Positions 13,061 through 25,144 of a stretch of DNA of 64,000 nucleotides are shown here, one piece after another. Origin of the DNA: Numida meleagris (taxonomy: Eukaryota > Chordata > Aves > Galliformes > Numididae); the NCBI RefSeq assembly GCF_002078875.1, contig NC_034415.1, positions 19,931,975 through 19,995,974 of the forward strand, written 5' to 3'. A program made the translations under genes and the position numbers. The number at the start of each line of letters is the position of its first letter. Within the stretch, counting starts at the first letter, position 1. The notes beneath the pieces are model-generated. The model did no database searches. It saw only the letters and a program-made list of their open reading frames with translations, and was not told where the DNA came from.

Positions 13061-13270
13061 TCAGCTATCAGCATAATTACGTATCCGCCCGGTTCTGCTC
13101 GAGTGCCCATTGCCCGCGGTTGGCTGCGCGTCGCTTGGTTGTGAGCTGCAGGTTTCCACGGAAACTGCATGTACCATTACCTGTGAATAATTGAGAATGG
13201 CAGCTGTAATGAGAGAATTTGGGGCAAATTGTGTAAATATTCGTAACTAGATTACAGTGGTAAAATATTT
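13061..13270. promoter_or_regulatory. Candidate non-coding regulatory block with RFX X-box-like site
   Basis: A short CpG-bearing patch (about 13080-13140, with CGCCCGG, GCCCGCGG and TGCGCGTCGC) leads into an inverted repeat GTTTCCACGGAAAC at 13152-13165, then an AT-rich tail with AATAATTGA and TGTAAATATT words. The 14-bp repeat has the arm sequence and 2-bp spacing of an RFX X-box (GTTNCC-AT-GGNAAC), with AC in place of AT at the centre. This is motif evidence only; conservation has not been tested. There is no adjacent gene to act on in the window. Confidence 0.3.
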
Positions 13271-16200
13271 TCACTCTACATAAAGATATAACTTCCAGGC
13301 TTAAGGAGATTAAGCTGAAGAGGTCTAGGAAAGAATCCATCCCTGTGAAATCCAGGGATGAGTGTTCTAAAACCTATTACGACTGCCCAGCATTTCAGAA
13401 AGCAGGTCTGGGAAAGTTTATTCCCTGTGCTGCCTCAAGGGCCCGATAGCCTTCGTATTCCTCTTCTAGGGGGCAGGTAATTGAAAGGCGAAGGCCAAAG
13501 CTCTGAGTTGGTAGCAGCTGTGCTGGCTGGGAGGAGGCTGCTTGGCCCCCGCTGCTCGGGGGCAGGTGCCTTGTTCTTGTCCCACTTGCAAAGGCATGTG
13601 AGGATACCCCAGAGGTTTGGAATAACATAGCTGGGTAGCATCTGCCAAGTCTCCCCTGCATTTCATCCTCAGCTTAGTTATTTATTTTTGAAGAAGTTAG
13701 ATGCAGTAGCTTAATATTCAGAGCACTCTTGTGCTTTGCGGTGTGATCTGCATAAACCGAAGGAGATGTTACCAGCTAGTGCTTTCCATAAAGACAGCTT
13801 TGTGTGATAGAGAGGAGAAGCCAGCTGGATGTAACAGGATTCACTGTGATTGCTGCTCAGATGCTGCAGACATGTATTTATGTTGGGTTGAAGTGACCTG
13901 AAGAATTTCCATTGCCCATCTCCGGGCATTCTGTCTCTTGCACTGTGCTTGCAGAAGAAATGTGTGCAATCATGCCAGCAGGAGATGTGTGTGCTTTGAG
14001 TTAGCCTAAGGTTAGAAAGAAATGTTGACTGTTTTGTGTGCTGCAGCTAATGAAAAGGATGGGGCTAAGACATCATAGTTAATTTTATACAAAATGAGCT
14101 TTTCTTTGAAACCTTTTCTGTATTATTTTTTGCCAGCAACAATTTCTCACCCCGGTAAAGCAGCAGTTGCGTCTATTTCCACGTGGGCCCAGAGCAGGCC
14201 AGGGCGTTGGCACTGCCTGGAAGAACATCACCTTCATCTGGGAAGCTTAAAAGCATTGTGCTGGGCTCCTGGTTGAGCTCGTTGCCTCCCCAAGAAAGAC
14301 CTGGGAAGGAGCTGCTTGTGCAGTCGGGAAGAGAGAATGCTAATTGGTGTAACTGAGCTTTCCTCCTTGAGAGTAGTGAACTCTGAAAACTCTCAGATCG
14401 TGAATGTTGCTGGGTTAATTGGATGGTTAAATTTAGCAAAGCCTCACTGAGTAAAATAAAGCTCCCATTTATTATTTAAATGTCTGTTGTGACATGAGGC
14501 GGCAGCTCGGGGTGGGCTAACTTGCAACCAGGCGATCTGGTGAGCAGTCATTATTGACGTGAGAGATGGAGCTTGTCAAGAATTGCATCCGCACGGATGC
14601 TGTCAGTTAATTTTGAGCCAGTAGCTGTAACCAGCTTTCATTCCACCTAGCAAATACCTGGGGATATATGAAGCTATGTACAAGCAGTGCTTGGCTGAAG
14701 GGGAATTAGTTTTGGCTTCTTGCAGTCGGTGATACACAGCATCCGGCAGCCCGAGCTGTTAATTAAAAGCAGAGCATGTCACAAGACTCTGATCTGAGTA
14801 TGTAAAGTCAGGTCTCTTAAACTTTGCATTTTGCTTTAAAAAAATACTTGCAGAAGAAATGCTCTGCTGATGACTGAAGGATTTAATAATAAGGCAGGTT
14901 TAAATGGGAGGAAATACTCCTGCTCCAGTTTCCCTCCGCTCATGATGCCAGAGCCTTGTCAGTGTGAAATATGTAGCATGGGCTGAATGGCTGAGCAGCT
15001 TCCATCTGCTTCAGGATCTCTCAAAGATAATCAAGAGTGATGAAAATTGTTTCTTCATTTTTGACCTCTAACCAACCTGTTAGCCTTATGCCTATAAAAC
15101 AAGGAATGTCTCCAGACTGGGCATAAATTGTAATGCCACTGTAGATCACAACTCTTTTATCAATATTTGAACTGGAAAGAGCTTATATCAGTATAGCTGC
15201 CATTTATTGTATTCATGAGAAGAACTCCATACCCTTAAGACTCATTAGCTTGACAGAACCCTAATAGCAGCTTGCAAATCTTACTGCCACTTCTTACAAG
15301 AAGCGAGGTCCTTCCATATGCGCTATCCCAAGACTGGAGGAACCCTCGGCACATTTACTCCCTGTGCTTGTCACCTTTTGCAGAGCAGGAGGTTTATTCC
15401 ATGCTGCTGCATGGGCTGGGTTCACATAGGCAGCAGTAACATGGTACTGGCTTGTCCTCATTGCTGTGCCTGCCTTATGCCCGCTCCCAGCAGTCTCTGT
15501 CTCTTCTGTGCAGTGCTAGGGTGGTGTTGTACTGCTGCTGTGTTTTCCATAAGGCACCTGGCTTTTGTTTCATGTTTTTCTTTCAACCACATTCTTCCTG
15601 TGTGTCATCTCCTTGCTTGCACTTTCACTGCCTTGGAAATGGGCTCCCTTTGCTCAGCAGCCAGTCCTTGTTCCCGAGCGCCCTGTTTTTCCCTTCCCCT
15701 CTTGCCCTGCGCTGATAGCGGAACACTGATGCTTAACTGGCCGTACAAAAAGATGCATTATCTCACGCCCTCCTTTCCCAAGCTTGGTTTTTAATTTCTG
15801 CACACGGTCTGCATGCTGGCTTTGGGCTGCAGGCACCTGGAGGAGAGGGAGCGCTTCATGCTCAGCTCCGTGAAGCCCTGGCGAGGGGTCTGGCATGGCG
15901 GGCTGTCACTCCGGAGCAACACATCTGTGCAGAAATGCTTGCTCAGAGCAAAACAAGGCTTGTACTAACTCTTACCATTTCTCCAAGGAGGGGTGTCATA
16001 GCTTTCTGGAGATTTATATCATATTGCAGAATTCTCCTACCCCGCTGCACAAGTACTGCCTTCCCTCAGCTGGGTGGCGGGGGCAGGGCACGGAGAGCTG
16101 GCAGATGTGCCAGCTCCATGGCAAAGCTGCCAGTCTTCCCGAGTGCCGCTCATCGGCCGTCCGGCTGCCGCACTCTGTTCTGTTTGCTTCTGTACCCTGA

Positions 16201-17420
16201 GCTCCCGCTTAAGGGGTACTAAAGAGAAGATTGTTGGGTCCAAGTGTTGCTGGGAAAATGTTTAAAATCGGCAACCTACTGAGAGAGGCTGTTGGCTTGA
16301 GAAAGATTTAGAGGGCCTTAAATAGCCAAGGTCAGCTTGGTTGTGGAAGGGAAAAAGAAACGTTATGTATGTTTGCGCTAGATGGAGAAGTCCCTGGAAG
16401 ACTGAATGTTTCTGCACAGCAGAGTCATTGAACTACAGATGAACCTGAAAAAGCAGAGCTAGAATGCAAGAGCATTGTTCTTTCTGGGTTTCTTCAGAGC
16501 CGACCCATTTATCTGGGTCCTGTTCTCAGCATTGGCGTCAAGGATGCAGGCAGTCGGGGCACAGGCTCCATAACCCAAGCATCTGACTTGTCCCTTGCAG
16601 AGTTGTAAAGGTGACATTGGAGACAACCGGCTGTGTCTTCAGAAATCTTCCTCTACTGTCCCATAAACCTTCAGGAGACTCCAGAGAGATATTGTTAAAA
16701 CCTTGATTTAAACCAGTGTGTTAATACAGGGGAAGATTGCTCTGTCAGACACCTTTCCCATCAAGAAGGCTTGAATCTTGGAGGAGCTGCAGAGCCTCTC
16801 AATCATTGAGTGAGGCACAGGCTGACTGATCCTCAGATTCACCTTCAGTCTCGCTTGTTTCTTCTTTTCTGAGGGGCAGATATGCATTTGTGGTTGGCCT
16901 TCAGAAGGGGCCCCTATCCTGAAGACATGTGACTTGGAGATCTCGCTCTTGGTACAGGTTTGTGGGAGCCATGTGAAGTGAGTTCCCCCCTCCCCCAAAA
17001 CAGCCTGTGTGCTTGGTGGTCTGTCCATGGCAATTATTTGTGCTGACAGCTGTTGGCTGGAGCAGCTTGCAGTGCCGCTGAACCCCTGACAGGGCTGTGT
17101 TTGTTCACCTGTGGCAACAGTGAAATCGCACTTAGAATCCTCACCACATCCCCACAGAGCTGTCTCACCCATGTGCCTCCAGGCCTGCATTAAGGAGCAC
17201 TATTGCTCCCATCTCAGCTCTGGGCACCATGGTTTCCTAATCACTGCGTCCCACCAGAGCATCCTTCGTGGCATCACTCTCATGGCAGCCCTTGAAAGAG
17301 AGCAAAGCCCTGCGTGGCCAGGCCATGCACTGGGGCACAAGGACAGTGCCTGTAACAAGATGGTGAGTGGGGATTTGCTGACCAGCAGGGACAGGCTGAG
17401 CATGCCCTGTACCACGCTTG
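13271..17420. other. Unique non-coding sequence, no gene recognised
   Basis: No gene is seen. The part from about 14440 to 14830 has the look of conserved regulatory DNA (low in simple repeats, with TTATTGACGTGA and GTTAATTTTGAG type words) and contains the inverted repeat at 14585-14600. Open frames at 15318-15794 and 16708-17190 (158 and 160 codons) are Cys/Ser/His-rich and have overlapping frames alongside them. I treat them as chance. Confidence 0.6.
14585..14600. repeat. 16-bp inverted repeat
   Basis: GCATCCG and CGGATGC form perfect 7-bp arms around a CA spacer. Such a dyad could be a dimeric transcription-factor site or chance; two CpG dinucleotides are kept inside it in a region otherwise low in CpG. 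No known factor consensus is matched with confidence. Confidence 0.75.
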
Positions 17421-17421
17421 T

Positions 17422-17445
17422 CCTAAGGGGGTTATCCCCATTAGG
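17422..17445. repeat. Imperfect hairpin, 10-bp stem
   Basis: CCTAAGGGGG at 17422-17431 pairs with CCCCATTAGG at 17436-17445 over nine of ten positions (one G/A mismatch), around a TTAT loop. The stem is too short for a microRNA precursor and no T run follows. It is reported as structure only. Confidence 0.7.
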
Positions 17446-20400
17446 GGAAGGAGTGACGAATGCCTCCCTGTCAGTCCCCAGGATGTGTCCTAGTCCAGCC
17501 CACAGGAGCCTGTGTTCTTTGATCTGCTGCAACACAGCTGCTCAAAAGGATTAGTGGAAAACTCCCCCCTTAGCAGCGTATGCTTGTCATATACTGACAC
17601 CTGTATTTTGGTATTTGCAAGCTAAGCCCGTGCACTTAAATAAGCGAGTTCAGTTCTACACGGGTGATATTGTAGGATGAGCCTGCTTTAATTAGAGCTG
17701 GTGAGACTCCTTCAACACTCCTGCTGTTTGCTATCGTAAACATCTTGCATATGTTTGCAGCACAGTGAAAGAGAAAGGCTTCGGGGGCAGGTGCCTCTTT
17801 TAAAAGCAACAAATCAACACGCAGATAATTGAAAAAGTCACAGTTGCTTTTGGAATGGGTAGAGGATGCAGAAGGAAATGCCGCTACCAAAGCCTGGTGC
17901 ACGATCCTGGAGCACCCTGGTCCAGGAGCTTCTGCAGGCCAGGCTCTCCCTGGGGAGGAAGCAGCTCTCCTGCCGGGCTCTGAGACAGGCAGAGCTCAGT
18001 GCCTGGGAGCTGCTTTCAGGATCAGCCTCAACTTTTTCTATGGGTAAACTTGGGCGTTTAGCATTTTTTCAGATCCGTTGGTTCATAAATCAAACTGGAG
18101 AGCTCTCACAATACTAGAATAAGGAATATTTAAAATAATGAATGAGCAGCACAGCATCAGTCTCCAAAGCCACAACGCCATGCTTCCCCAGTCTGTGTTG
18201 GCAGGGCTTGCAGCAAGAGCCATTGATAGCTGCCACTTAAAACCCCGAGCCTGTGTAGGCTGTAGGTGGTGGTGGGTTTTTTTTGTTTTGTTAGTTTGTT
18301 TTTTATATACCTCTATGCAAAAACCATGCACTCTGACATCTTCATTTTCCTTCCTATTTTACTGGTTCACATGGGAGCTCTGTTGGCTACTTCTTGCTTC
18401 AGAGATCAGCTTCTTTTGCAAATGAATCAACCCACTGTATCTTAATTTTATTAGGGAGTAGATTTCTTTGGTCTTATTTTCTATGCTTGTCACTTTTATT
18501 AAGCCCCTCTGTTGCATTTTGCTCTATGGGAGTGGAGTCCTGCTCTCATGCAGTTATTCCCACTGATATTAGAGAGCTATTCTTGTGCTCCTTCCTGAAC
18601 TGATTTAGCTTTGCTTTCCTGAAATCCAGAACTGCTGCTCTGCTGCATTTCAAGATTACAGAAATGAGAAAGCCGTGATCTCTCATACAGGCTTTCTCTG
18701 GATTAATTCCTGTTTGAACTTGAAAAGATGTTTCAGAAAAGCAGCCCATCTTAACTCAAAAATTGTCAGCTCTGTGCTGTCCTTTACGGTTCATGGTATA
18801 TTGTTTCAGTTGTTAATTAACCTCTCCATTAAAAGTTCTGCCTTTCAGCCTTTGCTTTTTATCTATTAAGATTCTCTAGGCTCGTATCAAATTTCTGTTT
18901 CTGTGATGGCATTCAGTTACTTTGATGTGGTTACCTTTCAGTCCTCTCTTTGATAAGGTGAGCAGTCTGGGACCCTGTGACCTCTCTCTGTAGCAGTATC
19001 TCAGCACCGCTCCTGCATCTGCTGGCAGAGCCGGGCTCATCCGTGCTTCCAGGAGGAGTTCTGAGCGTGCCGGTAATGCCAGCTTCTGCCCAGGGCCTCT
19101 GCGGGGTTCCCCTTCTGGACGTGGCTGTTCTTGGCCCTTCTGTGCATCCAGCGGTCCATGAGATCTCCATATCGTCTTCAGCTTCTCTTACATCCTTTAT
19201 TTACGTGTGGGGTTGGATGTTTTGTTGTTTAGGCTGACGTTGGTTGGTTGTGCCTACGTGCTTGGCACCGGAGCAGCTGCGATCCCCGAGCTGGGTGCGG
19301 GCGGCTGCGCTGCTGCCTGTGGGCTGTGGTCGCCCTGCTGTCTCCTATGGTTTCTCTGTTGCAGACCTGCCCATGTGAGCTGGTTACAGCACCAGGCACT
19401 GGGTTAACGACGCGGCTCCCTTGCACACAGGCTGTTCAGACGCAAGGTCTGTAGGAAGAGATAACATTTTTTTATTAGACTAGATAACACAGATGGAAAA
19501 AATGAACGAGAAGCCCTTCATCAAACAAGATCCTCTTCTGCCCCCACAAACTTAGCTATCCTTGCATCCTTTGAGCTGCCTGGCCATATCAAGGTTGTTG
19601 TCAAATACTATGACCTTCATTTTCAGGCTTTATCCTTTCCTTCCTCTGTCTGTAGGATTCTCCCAGCCTCACCTTCTGCCTGACAGGGATGCTCAGCGTG
19701 TCCAGTTCCCACTTTGTGTAACCGATAATGGTATTCCTTCTGCAAGGTGGCCTGGAGAATTTTATAGTTAACGTTTACCCCAAGCACCGCAGAAGTAATT
19801 TCAAAGTCTCCTTTTAGAACTAGAGCTAAACATGCATTGCACAGCCACACAGGAAAAAAAAAACCCTTATCTTTTAGTTGGTTTTCATTACCTCCTGTGG
19901 TTGTAATCTGATTACTTTGCATATATTAATGAAGAAGGAAATAAAATATGTCATAATAGGTTCACGACAGCCTGGAATTCACTTATTTATTTTCCCAAAA
20001 GGCACGCTGCAGCATTTGTTCCTTTAGGCCACCTTGGGATGCTGGCACCTTGGGCACGTTGTCATGATGCAATGAGCTCCGTTCTCTGCTGGCTGTGCTT
20101 CTTCCAGGAATACTTCAGTTTGAGCTGTGACTTTGTTTTGTGGTTTTGTTAGGCCTCTGTAGAGCTACAGAAGGGAAGCCAATTTGCTCAGGTACTTCAG
20201 ACACATTCATCACAGAAATTATTTTTGGAACAGAAAGCTGAAATGAAGGGTTGCAACCCAAGCACCCCTCCATCGCACCCCAGAGACTCACTTCTGACTT
20301 TGTTATGATAGATAACAAAGCATAAATACCTGAAAAAATCTTGATGTTGTTTGCTTATTTAGAGAAAAGGGAAGAAGAAAGCATGTCTCATTCCAGCAGG

Positions 20401-22925
20401 TATGATGAGAGAAGGAACCCGACCTCTCATTTCTGCTCTCCTTCAGGAACACCACTGTCTGTTTCTTCTCAAGGTTGAAGGGAAAGTATAGATATATATT
20501 TTTTTTTAAAGCAGATTTACTTTAGGGAAGAACAGATGCTTGCACTGAAAAATGTGACTGGTTTTCACGTTATCCAGGGCTGTCAGTGGGTGTTGAATAT
20601 TTATATACTGTAGGGAAAAGGTGATGAACTAGATTGCTTGGTACAGGGTTTTTCTGCAGGAGTGAAAAAGCCAAGAATTCTCGGATGAACCTTCCTGTTA
20701 GTTGTTTTCAGTGCGTGAATAGCAGGGATCGCGTGGAAGAGTTTGTGGGTGATGAGAGAAAGCTCCCCCGGGTTATCTAGTGGGAGGCTGGGGCAGGCCG
20801 TACCTCTCGGCGTGTGCTTGGTTTGACAGTGAAAATAAATAAGAGGGACCTTCTTCTGTTTCTGAAAGGAAGCCTATGGAAGTGTTTTGTATCATATCTT
20901 CTTTACAGTTTACAGAAGCTGACGGCTTCTGGTTTTAACCTCTGTGCAGCTGTAAATGCCACAACATATTCAGGAGGCGCGGTGATCATTAGGTCACCGA
21001 TTGCCTATGGAGATGTGCCTATTTCAGCCACCTTGCTGCTGTCCTGAAAAATCAAAATACAGCTGCCTCACACTCGAGATGTTGTTGATTCCTCGGTCCC
21101 CTCTCTCTCCCGATGGTGATACACGCAGAGATACTGAAGTGAAAACGTCCGTGACTCCCCCCTCAGATAGGTGAGAGCCTGAGCAGATGGTGTGTTTTAC
21201 CAGGGGCCGGGTGAGGACAGGCTTTCTGCAGTAGACGTGTACTTGAGCAGTCCCTGTTGATGTGATTTTGTGTTCCCTTGGAGGCGGTTTCTCTCTGGTG
21301 GGTGGGCTGTGGTAGGTCTTCCTTCCTCTGGAGGAGGCCTTGCTGAGTGCCGATGGGCATGCCTATTCCCTCTCTTCCATTTCAGCACCTTTTGGCCAGC
21401 TCACTGCCTTTTTCAGCCCATTAAACCATCGGCATTTTCAGTGCTTGTTTTTTGGAGGGCAAGGGGGAAGAAGAGCTGGCCAGAAGCCCCAGTGCTACGT
21501 GCCTTTTGCACACGGCAGGCCAACGTGCAGCTGTATTTCATGCTTTCTTCTCATTGTGTGGGTGGGAGCTGGGTTCTGGGAGGCGAAAAGAGGGATTGAG
21601 CCTACTAGGGGGTAGCAGCTCTCTGTCACCATGAAGAATGGGGATCGAGGGGACCTGGCTCCCAGAGGAACAGAGAGAGATGAGCCATGCTCTGAGCTCA
21701 TTACCTGGAGCTGGGGAGGAGGAACCAGGTATGGTCTCAAGGGACCCTCATTCAGGCAGGAACTGTGTGTGCACAGGTGTGGGAGAGGGGCAAATGGGAC
21801 TGTGCTGAAACCTGCTGGTTGGTTTCTGCTTAGGATTGTGCCTCGTGTGACATGCAGGTAGATGGAGATCAGCATTTTCTCATTGCAAACTTGCATGTCA
21901 CTCCTCTCTTGGTTGGGCCTTCTCCAGCTGGGCTCGTCCCAGTGGGTCCATCCCAATGTCCGCACTCCCACCTCTGAACAGACCCGTGCCAGGAGTAGTG
22001 CTGACTTCTTTGTGTTTGCCTGAAGAAGCTGCAGGTTCGTGAAACAGGATGAACTCAAAGTAACAGGGCCATTTGAGGCATAGTAAGAGCTGTGATCACT
22101 TTCCCAGATCTTTTTGCTCCAATACTTTAATGAGACCTCAACAAAAGCCATTTTAGGAGGTTCTGCCTTGAAAATTCTTTGCCTTTGAGTGCCAGATTTG
22201 GGCTCTAACGCTTAATCTTCATTTCATGAGGCACCTGCTTGTTTTTAGGCCATCTGACTATTTTAGAGCACTCGGAGTTCACTTCTAAGCCAAGGTTCTT
22301 CTAAAAAAGGTTTTTAACTCTGGCAGAAGCTGTGCACAAGTGTAATATTTTCCCTTTGGGAAAGCTGGCGCTGATCATTTGTGTTCTGAGAAAAGACTGG
22401 TTTTCATTTTACAAAAGAAAAGGAATTAAACCCCAGGTTAGGAGGAGTGAGAATAAAGAATTCCCCTGCTTTTATTTGTACAGACCGCGTAGTTCCTTAC
22501 ACAGCCCTGGTAACATGGGAACCCCGTGGTGACCCTGTCATTGTGCAGCACAGAATGGAGATTAATCTGGAGAGCAGTAGGTAATGAAATGAGCAGTTTT
22601 AGCTTTTTTCATTGTGTTAGCGGTGAAGATATTAAGGGCACTAAGAGAGAGAAATACACTTACTACTGTTTTGGGAGGTGTTTATCTGGAGAGTGAGTTT
22701 TAAACATCATAATACAGAACTCTACAACCTCTTCTATTTGTGTTTATGTTTTTGATCAAAGACCAAGAAGTAGGAAATAATGTGTATCAGAAGGAGCTGC
22801 AGGTGTTTGAGGCTGTGGTATTAACTCCAGGCGTTAGATGGTAAAGGAGAGAAAGGAGGAGGATTTTTCCAGTACGCTTTACTACTCTGCATCCTTTTGC
22901 CTGCTTTTGTGTTCTTTAATGTTTT
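17446..22925. other. Unique non-coding sequence, no gene recognised
   Basis: No exon or RNA gene is recognised. The longest frame, 218 codons on the minus strand (21495-22151), overlaps several plus-strand frames in a GC-rich stretch and has no recognisable domain or compositional sign of selection. A T-rich tract lies near 20501-20508. The sequence from 18590 to 18930 is T-rich and pyrimidine-biased, but I cannot assign it to a repeat family. Confidence 0.6.
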
Positions 22926-23005
22926 TGTACCTGAGTTTCCTACCGGTAAATGGGAGTGAGGATTCCTGCTAAGTGCTTCTGGTTTCCTGGTGAGACAATG
23001 AAAAC
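22926..23005 (+). repeat. Possible MIR (CORE-SINE) fragment
   Basis: The words TACCTGAGTTTCCT and GGTAAATGGGAGTGAGGA around 22928-22962 resemble the MIR middle section ('tgcctcagtttcctcatctgtaaaatgggg' in the remembered consensus), with two small gaps. The following GGTTTCCTGGTGAGACAATGAAA may continue the alignment to the 'gggttgttgtgaggattaaatga' part. Divergence is high, as expected for so old a family. Tail and tRNA-like head are not recognisable. Confidence 0.4.
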
Positions 23006-24137
23006 AGACAAGTTGGGGCTGGCCAGCAGCAAGCTGGAGACTGTAATTTGCAAAAAACAGTCACCTGTTGTACTAGCAGTGCAGGTACATTGGCCTCATT
23101 GAGGCATGCTACTGCAGACTGGAAAAGAGATCTCTGACACTGCCATCAGGACAAACACTTGCACTTTTGGAGCAGACCCCTTGTGGGCTTGTAGCAAAGT
23201 CCCTGCTGCTGGTTTAAGGCAGTGTAACCCTGCTCTGCTTGGGGAACAGGCCCCGGAGCTGTGCCCAGTGCTAGCACTTGCTGGAGGTCCTGGGGAGCGG
23301 GCAGGCTGTGCTTGGCCTTCTGGCGTAGCGTGCTGTCTTCTGGACAGCCTCCCAGGTCTCTCTGATGTACATGCCAGAAAAATGTGTAAAGGTTTTTAAC
23401 ATCTTGATAACTTTTTTTTTTTAAATCCTATCCTTTTGAGATCTAAATGTTGTAAGATCGAGGGTTGTGTTATTCCTGTGCTGGCATCTCTAGGGATGAC
23501 TTTCATGTCATATATGGAAGTGACACTTTGAAGCTACTCTCTTTACTACTTGTTGTCTCTTATAATATTTCTGTTCTCCCTCAAGCACCTCATACCAACC
23601 TCTTTTCTGCTCCGCTTCCTTTGTAACCACACAGTTCTGCGTCATTTGGGTCCTCAGAACTACCCAGATATGGATGGGGGGAAGGAGCTCCTGAAAACAA
23701 AGTTGCTTAATGAGTCTTTCACAAGCAAAAGCTGGAGGAGGGTGGGAGGAAGAGAGCTGAGGCTCCCAGCCCTGGGTGGGCATGTTTTCCTCAGGCCCTG
23801 GCGCAAGGACCTGGCTTCCCTTCTGATTACAGACGCAGCAAAGCTTCCATGCTTCTGAGCTGGCATGGCCAGCACCTGCGCTTCCATGAACCGAGGCTGG
23901 GAGAAGCGAGTGCCAGAGCTGCAGGAAACTGCTCAGCACTGGAAACCAAAGCAGAGGAGCCTGCCACAGCCTGCCAGAGGAGCTGTCGGAATGGAAGGCA
24001 CCTGCTGTCCCCAGCCAAGCACTACCAGGCGGTGTCTTTTGCTGGGCAGAGCCGTACCCACATCTGTTCTGGGGGGATTTTGGCTTCTGCTTTTCTCCTG
24101 CTCTCTCGCAAAGCTGGTTTGTAAGTTCAGAGCCTGA
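23006..24137. other. Unique non-coding sequence, GC-richer at its right end
   Basis: No gene recognised. From about 23640 to 24130 the GC content rises and several open frames overlap on both strands (for example 23508-23939 minus and 23550-23858 plus), which is typical of stop-poor GC-rich DNA. None shows a recognisable domain. Confidence 0.6.
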
Positions 24138-24183
24138 GGGTGAGGGGGTGGGAAGTGTTTTGGGGAGAGGGAGAAAGTGGGAG
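24138..24183 (+). repeat. G-rich tract, possible G-quadruplex
   Basis: Six runs of three or more G occur within about 45 bases on the plus strand (GGG, GGGGG, GGG, GGGG, GGG, GGG). Some loops are short (1-3 bases) but one is about nine, so it falls just short of the strict four-run, 1-7 loop rule in either half. Intramolecular G-quadruplex formation is plausible. Confidence 0.5.
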
Positions 24184-24300
24184 TGTCACAGGTGAGAAAC
24201 AAGAATCCCACCTTTTCCAGGCCTCCCTGAATTCCTGTGTCAGTAGGTAAGTAGGTAGAAGGGACCAGGTGTGCTTTGTGCTCTCACAGCCCTTCAGGGC

Positions 24301-24323
24301 TTTTTTTTTTTTTTTTTTTTTTT
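24301..24323. repeat. T23 homopolymer
   Basis: This is an uninterrupted run of 23 T, the longest homopolymer in the window. On the minus strand it is A23, so it could mark the tail of a retrocopy lying to its right in minus orientation. I cannot recognise any gene-derived sequence there and see no flanking duplication. Simple slippage is the simpler explanation. Confidence 0.9.
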
Positions 24324-25144
24324 GAGAATCTGTTGCATTCTTTCTGGCAGTGACTTGTGGGAAAAACAAGACAACTGTGGTACAAAGGAACTGGAGGAAG
24401 GAACTGGGATTTATCTTACCTTAAAAATAATAATACCCCTTTCCTTTCTCATGTTGCCAGCATCTGGGATGCTGGCTTGCTCCCTCGTGGGGCCTCTGAA
24501 CAAAACAAACAGTGCACGTGGCTCTGCATATCTCGGTTATGGCAGATGTCTCTCTGAGAGTCTGCATGGGGCCCATCCCTGCTCCTGTCTGCTCCTAGCA
24601 TGGGATAAGAGATGGCAATGCCAAATGGCCAGACCTGTTGCCAGCAGGCAGGGGGTGTGGACCCTTGTCCTGCAGGCTCATGCTCTCTGCTTAGGTGTCT
24701 GTCTTTGTAAAGTGTCTGAACAAAACGGGGCTCTCATACACTGCAGTGCTTACAGAAATAGTGCGTTGAAGGAAAAATGCTACTGTGGCCTTCATTTTAT
24801 ACATCCCCTCTGCAGTTAAACAAGTTGTTATTGAAGGATTATAAAAGCTTTGTATTCACAGTATTCACGCTCCACATAAAACCAGCAGCATTTAACCTCT
24901 CTCTTCCTCCCAGAGAGACTGGGCAATGAAAACCTGATGTATTCAGCTGAGAGGGTTGAGCTAAGGCTGCAGAGTGCATGGCTAAGCAGGTTGTCAGTGC
25001 CAGACCAGCTGTGGACGCCGGCTTGCTTTACCTGGATCCATACAGGGATGTATGCTGCCCCGCAGGCCCTTTCCTGGGAGGAGGACATCAGGCCTGTTGT
25101 CCTGCTTACTGCCTTCTTATCGCAGAACCAGAGGAAGAAAATGA
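24324..25144. other. Unique non-coding sequence, no gene recognised
   Basis: Open frames on both strands overlap one another (for example 24271-24819 plus, whose N-terminal part is only poly-Phe from the T run). I see no domain, splice-bounded exon or repeat family in this stretch. Confidence 0.6.

Noticed and set aside
21495..22151. 218-codon minus-strand open frame
   Set aside because: Several plus-strand frames overlap it, no domain or signal sequence is recognisable, and the composition is that of translated non-coding DNA.
24301..24323. T23 as the poly(A) tail of a minus-strand retrocopy
   Set aside because: No gene-like sequence is recognised to its right and no target-site duplication is visible.
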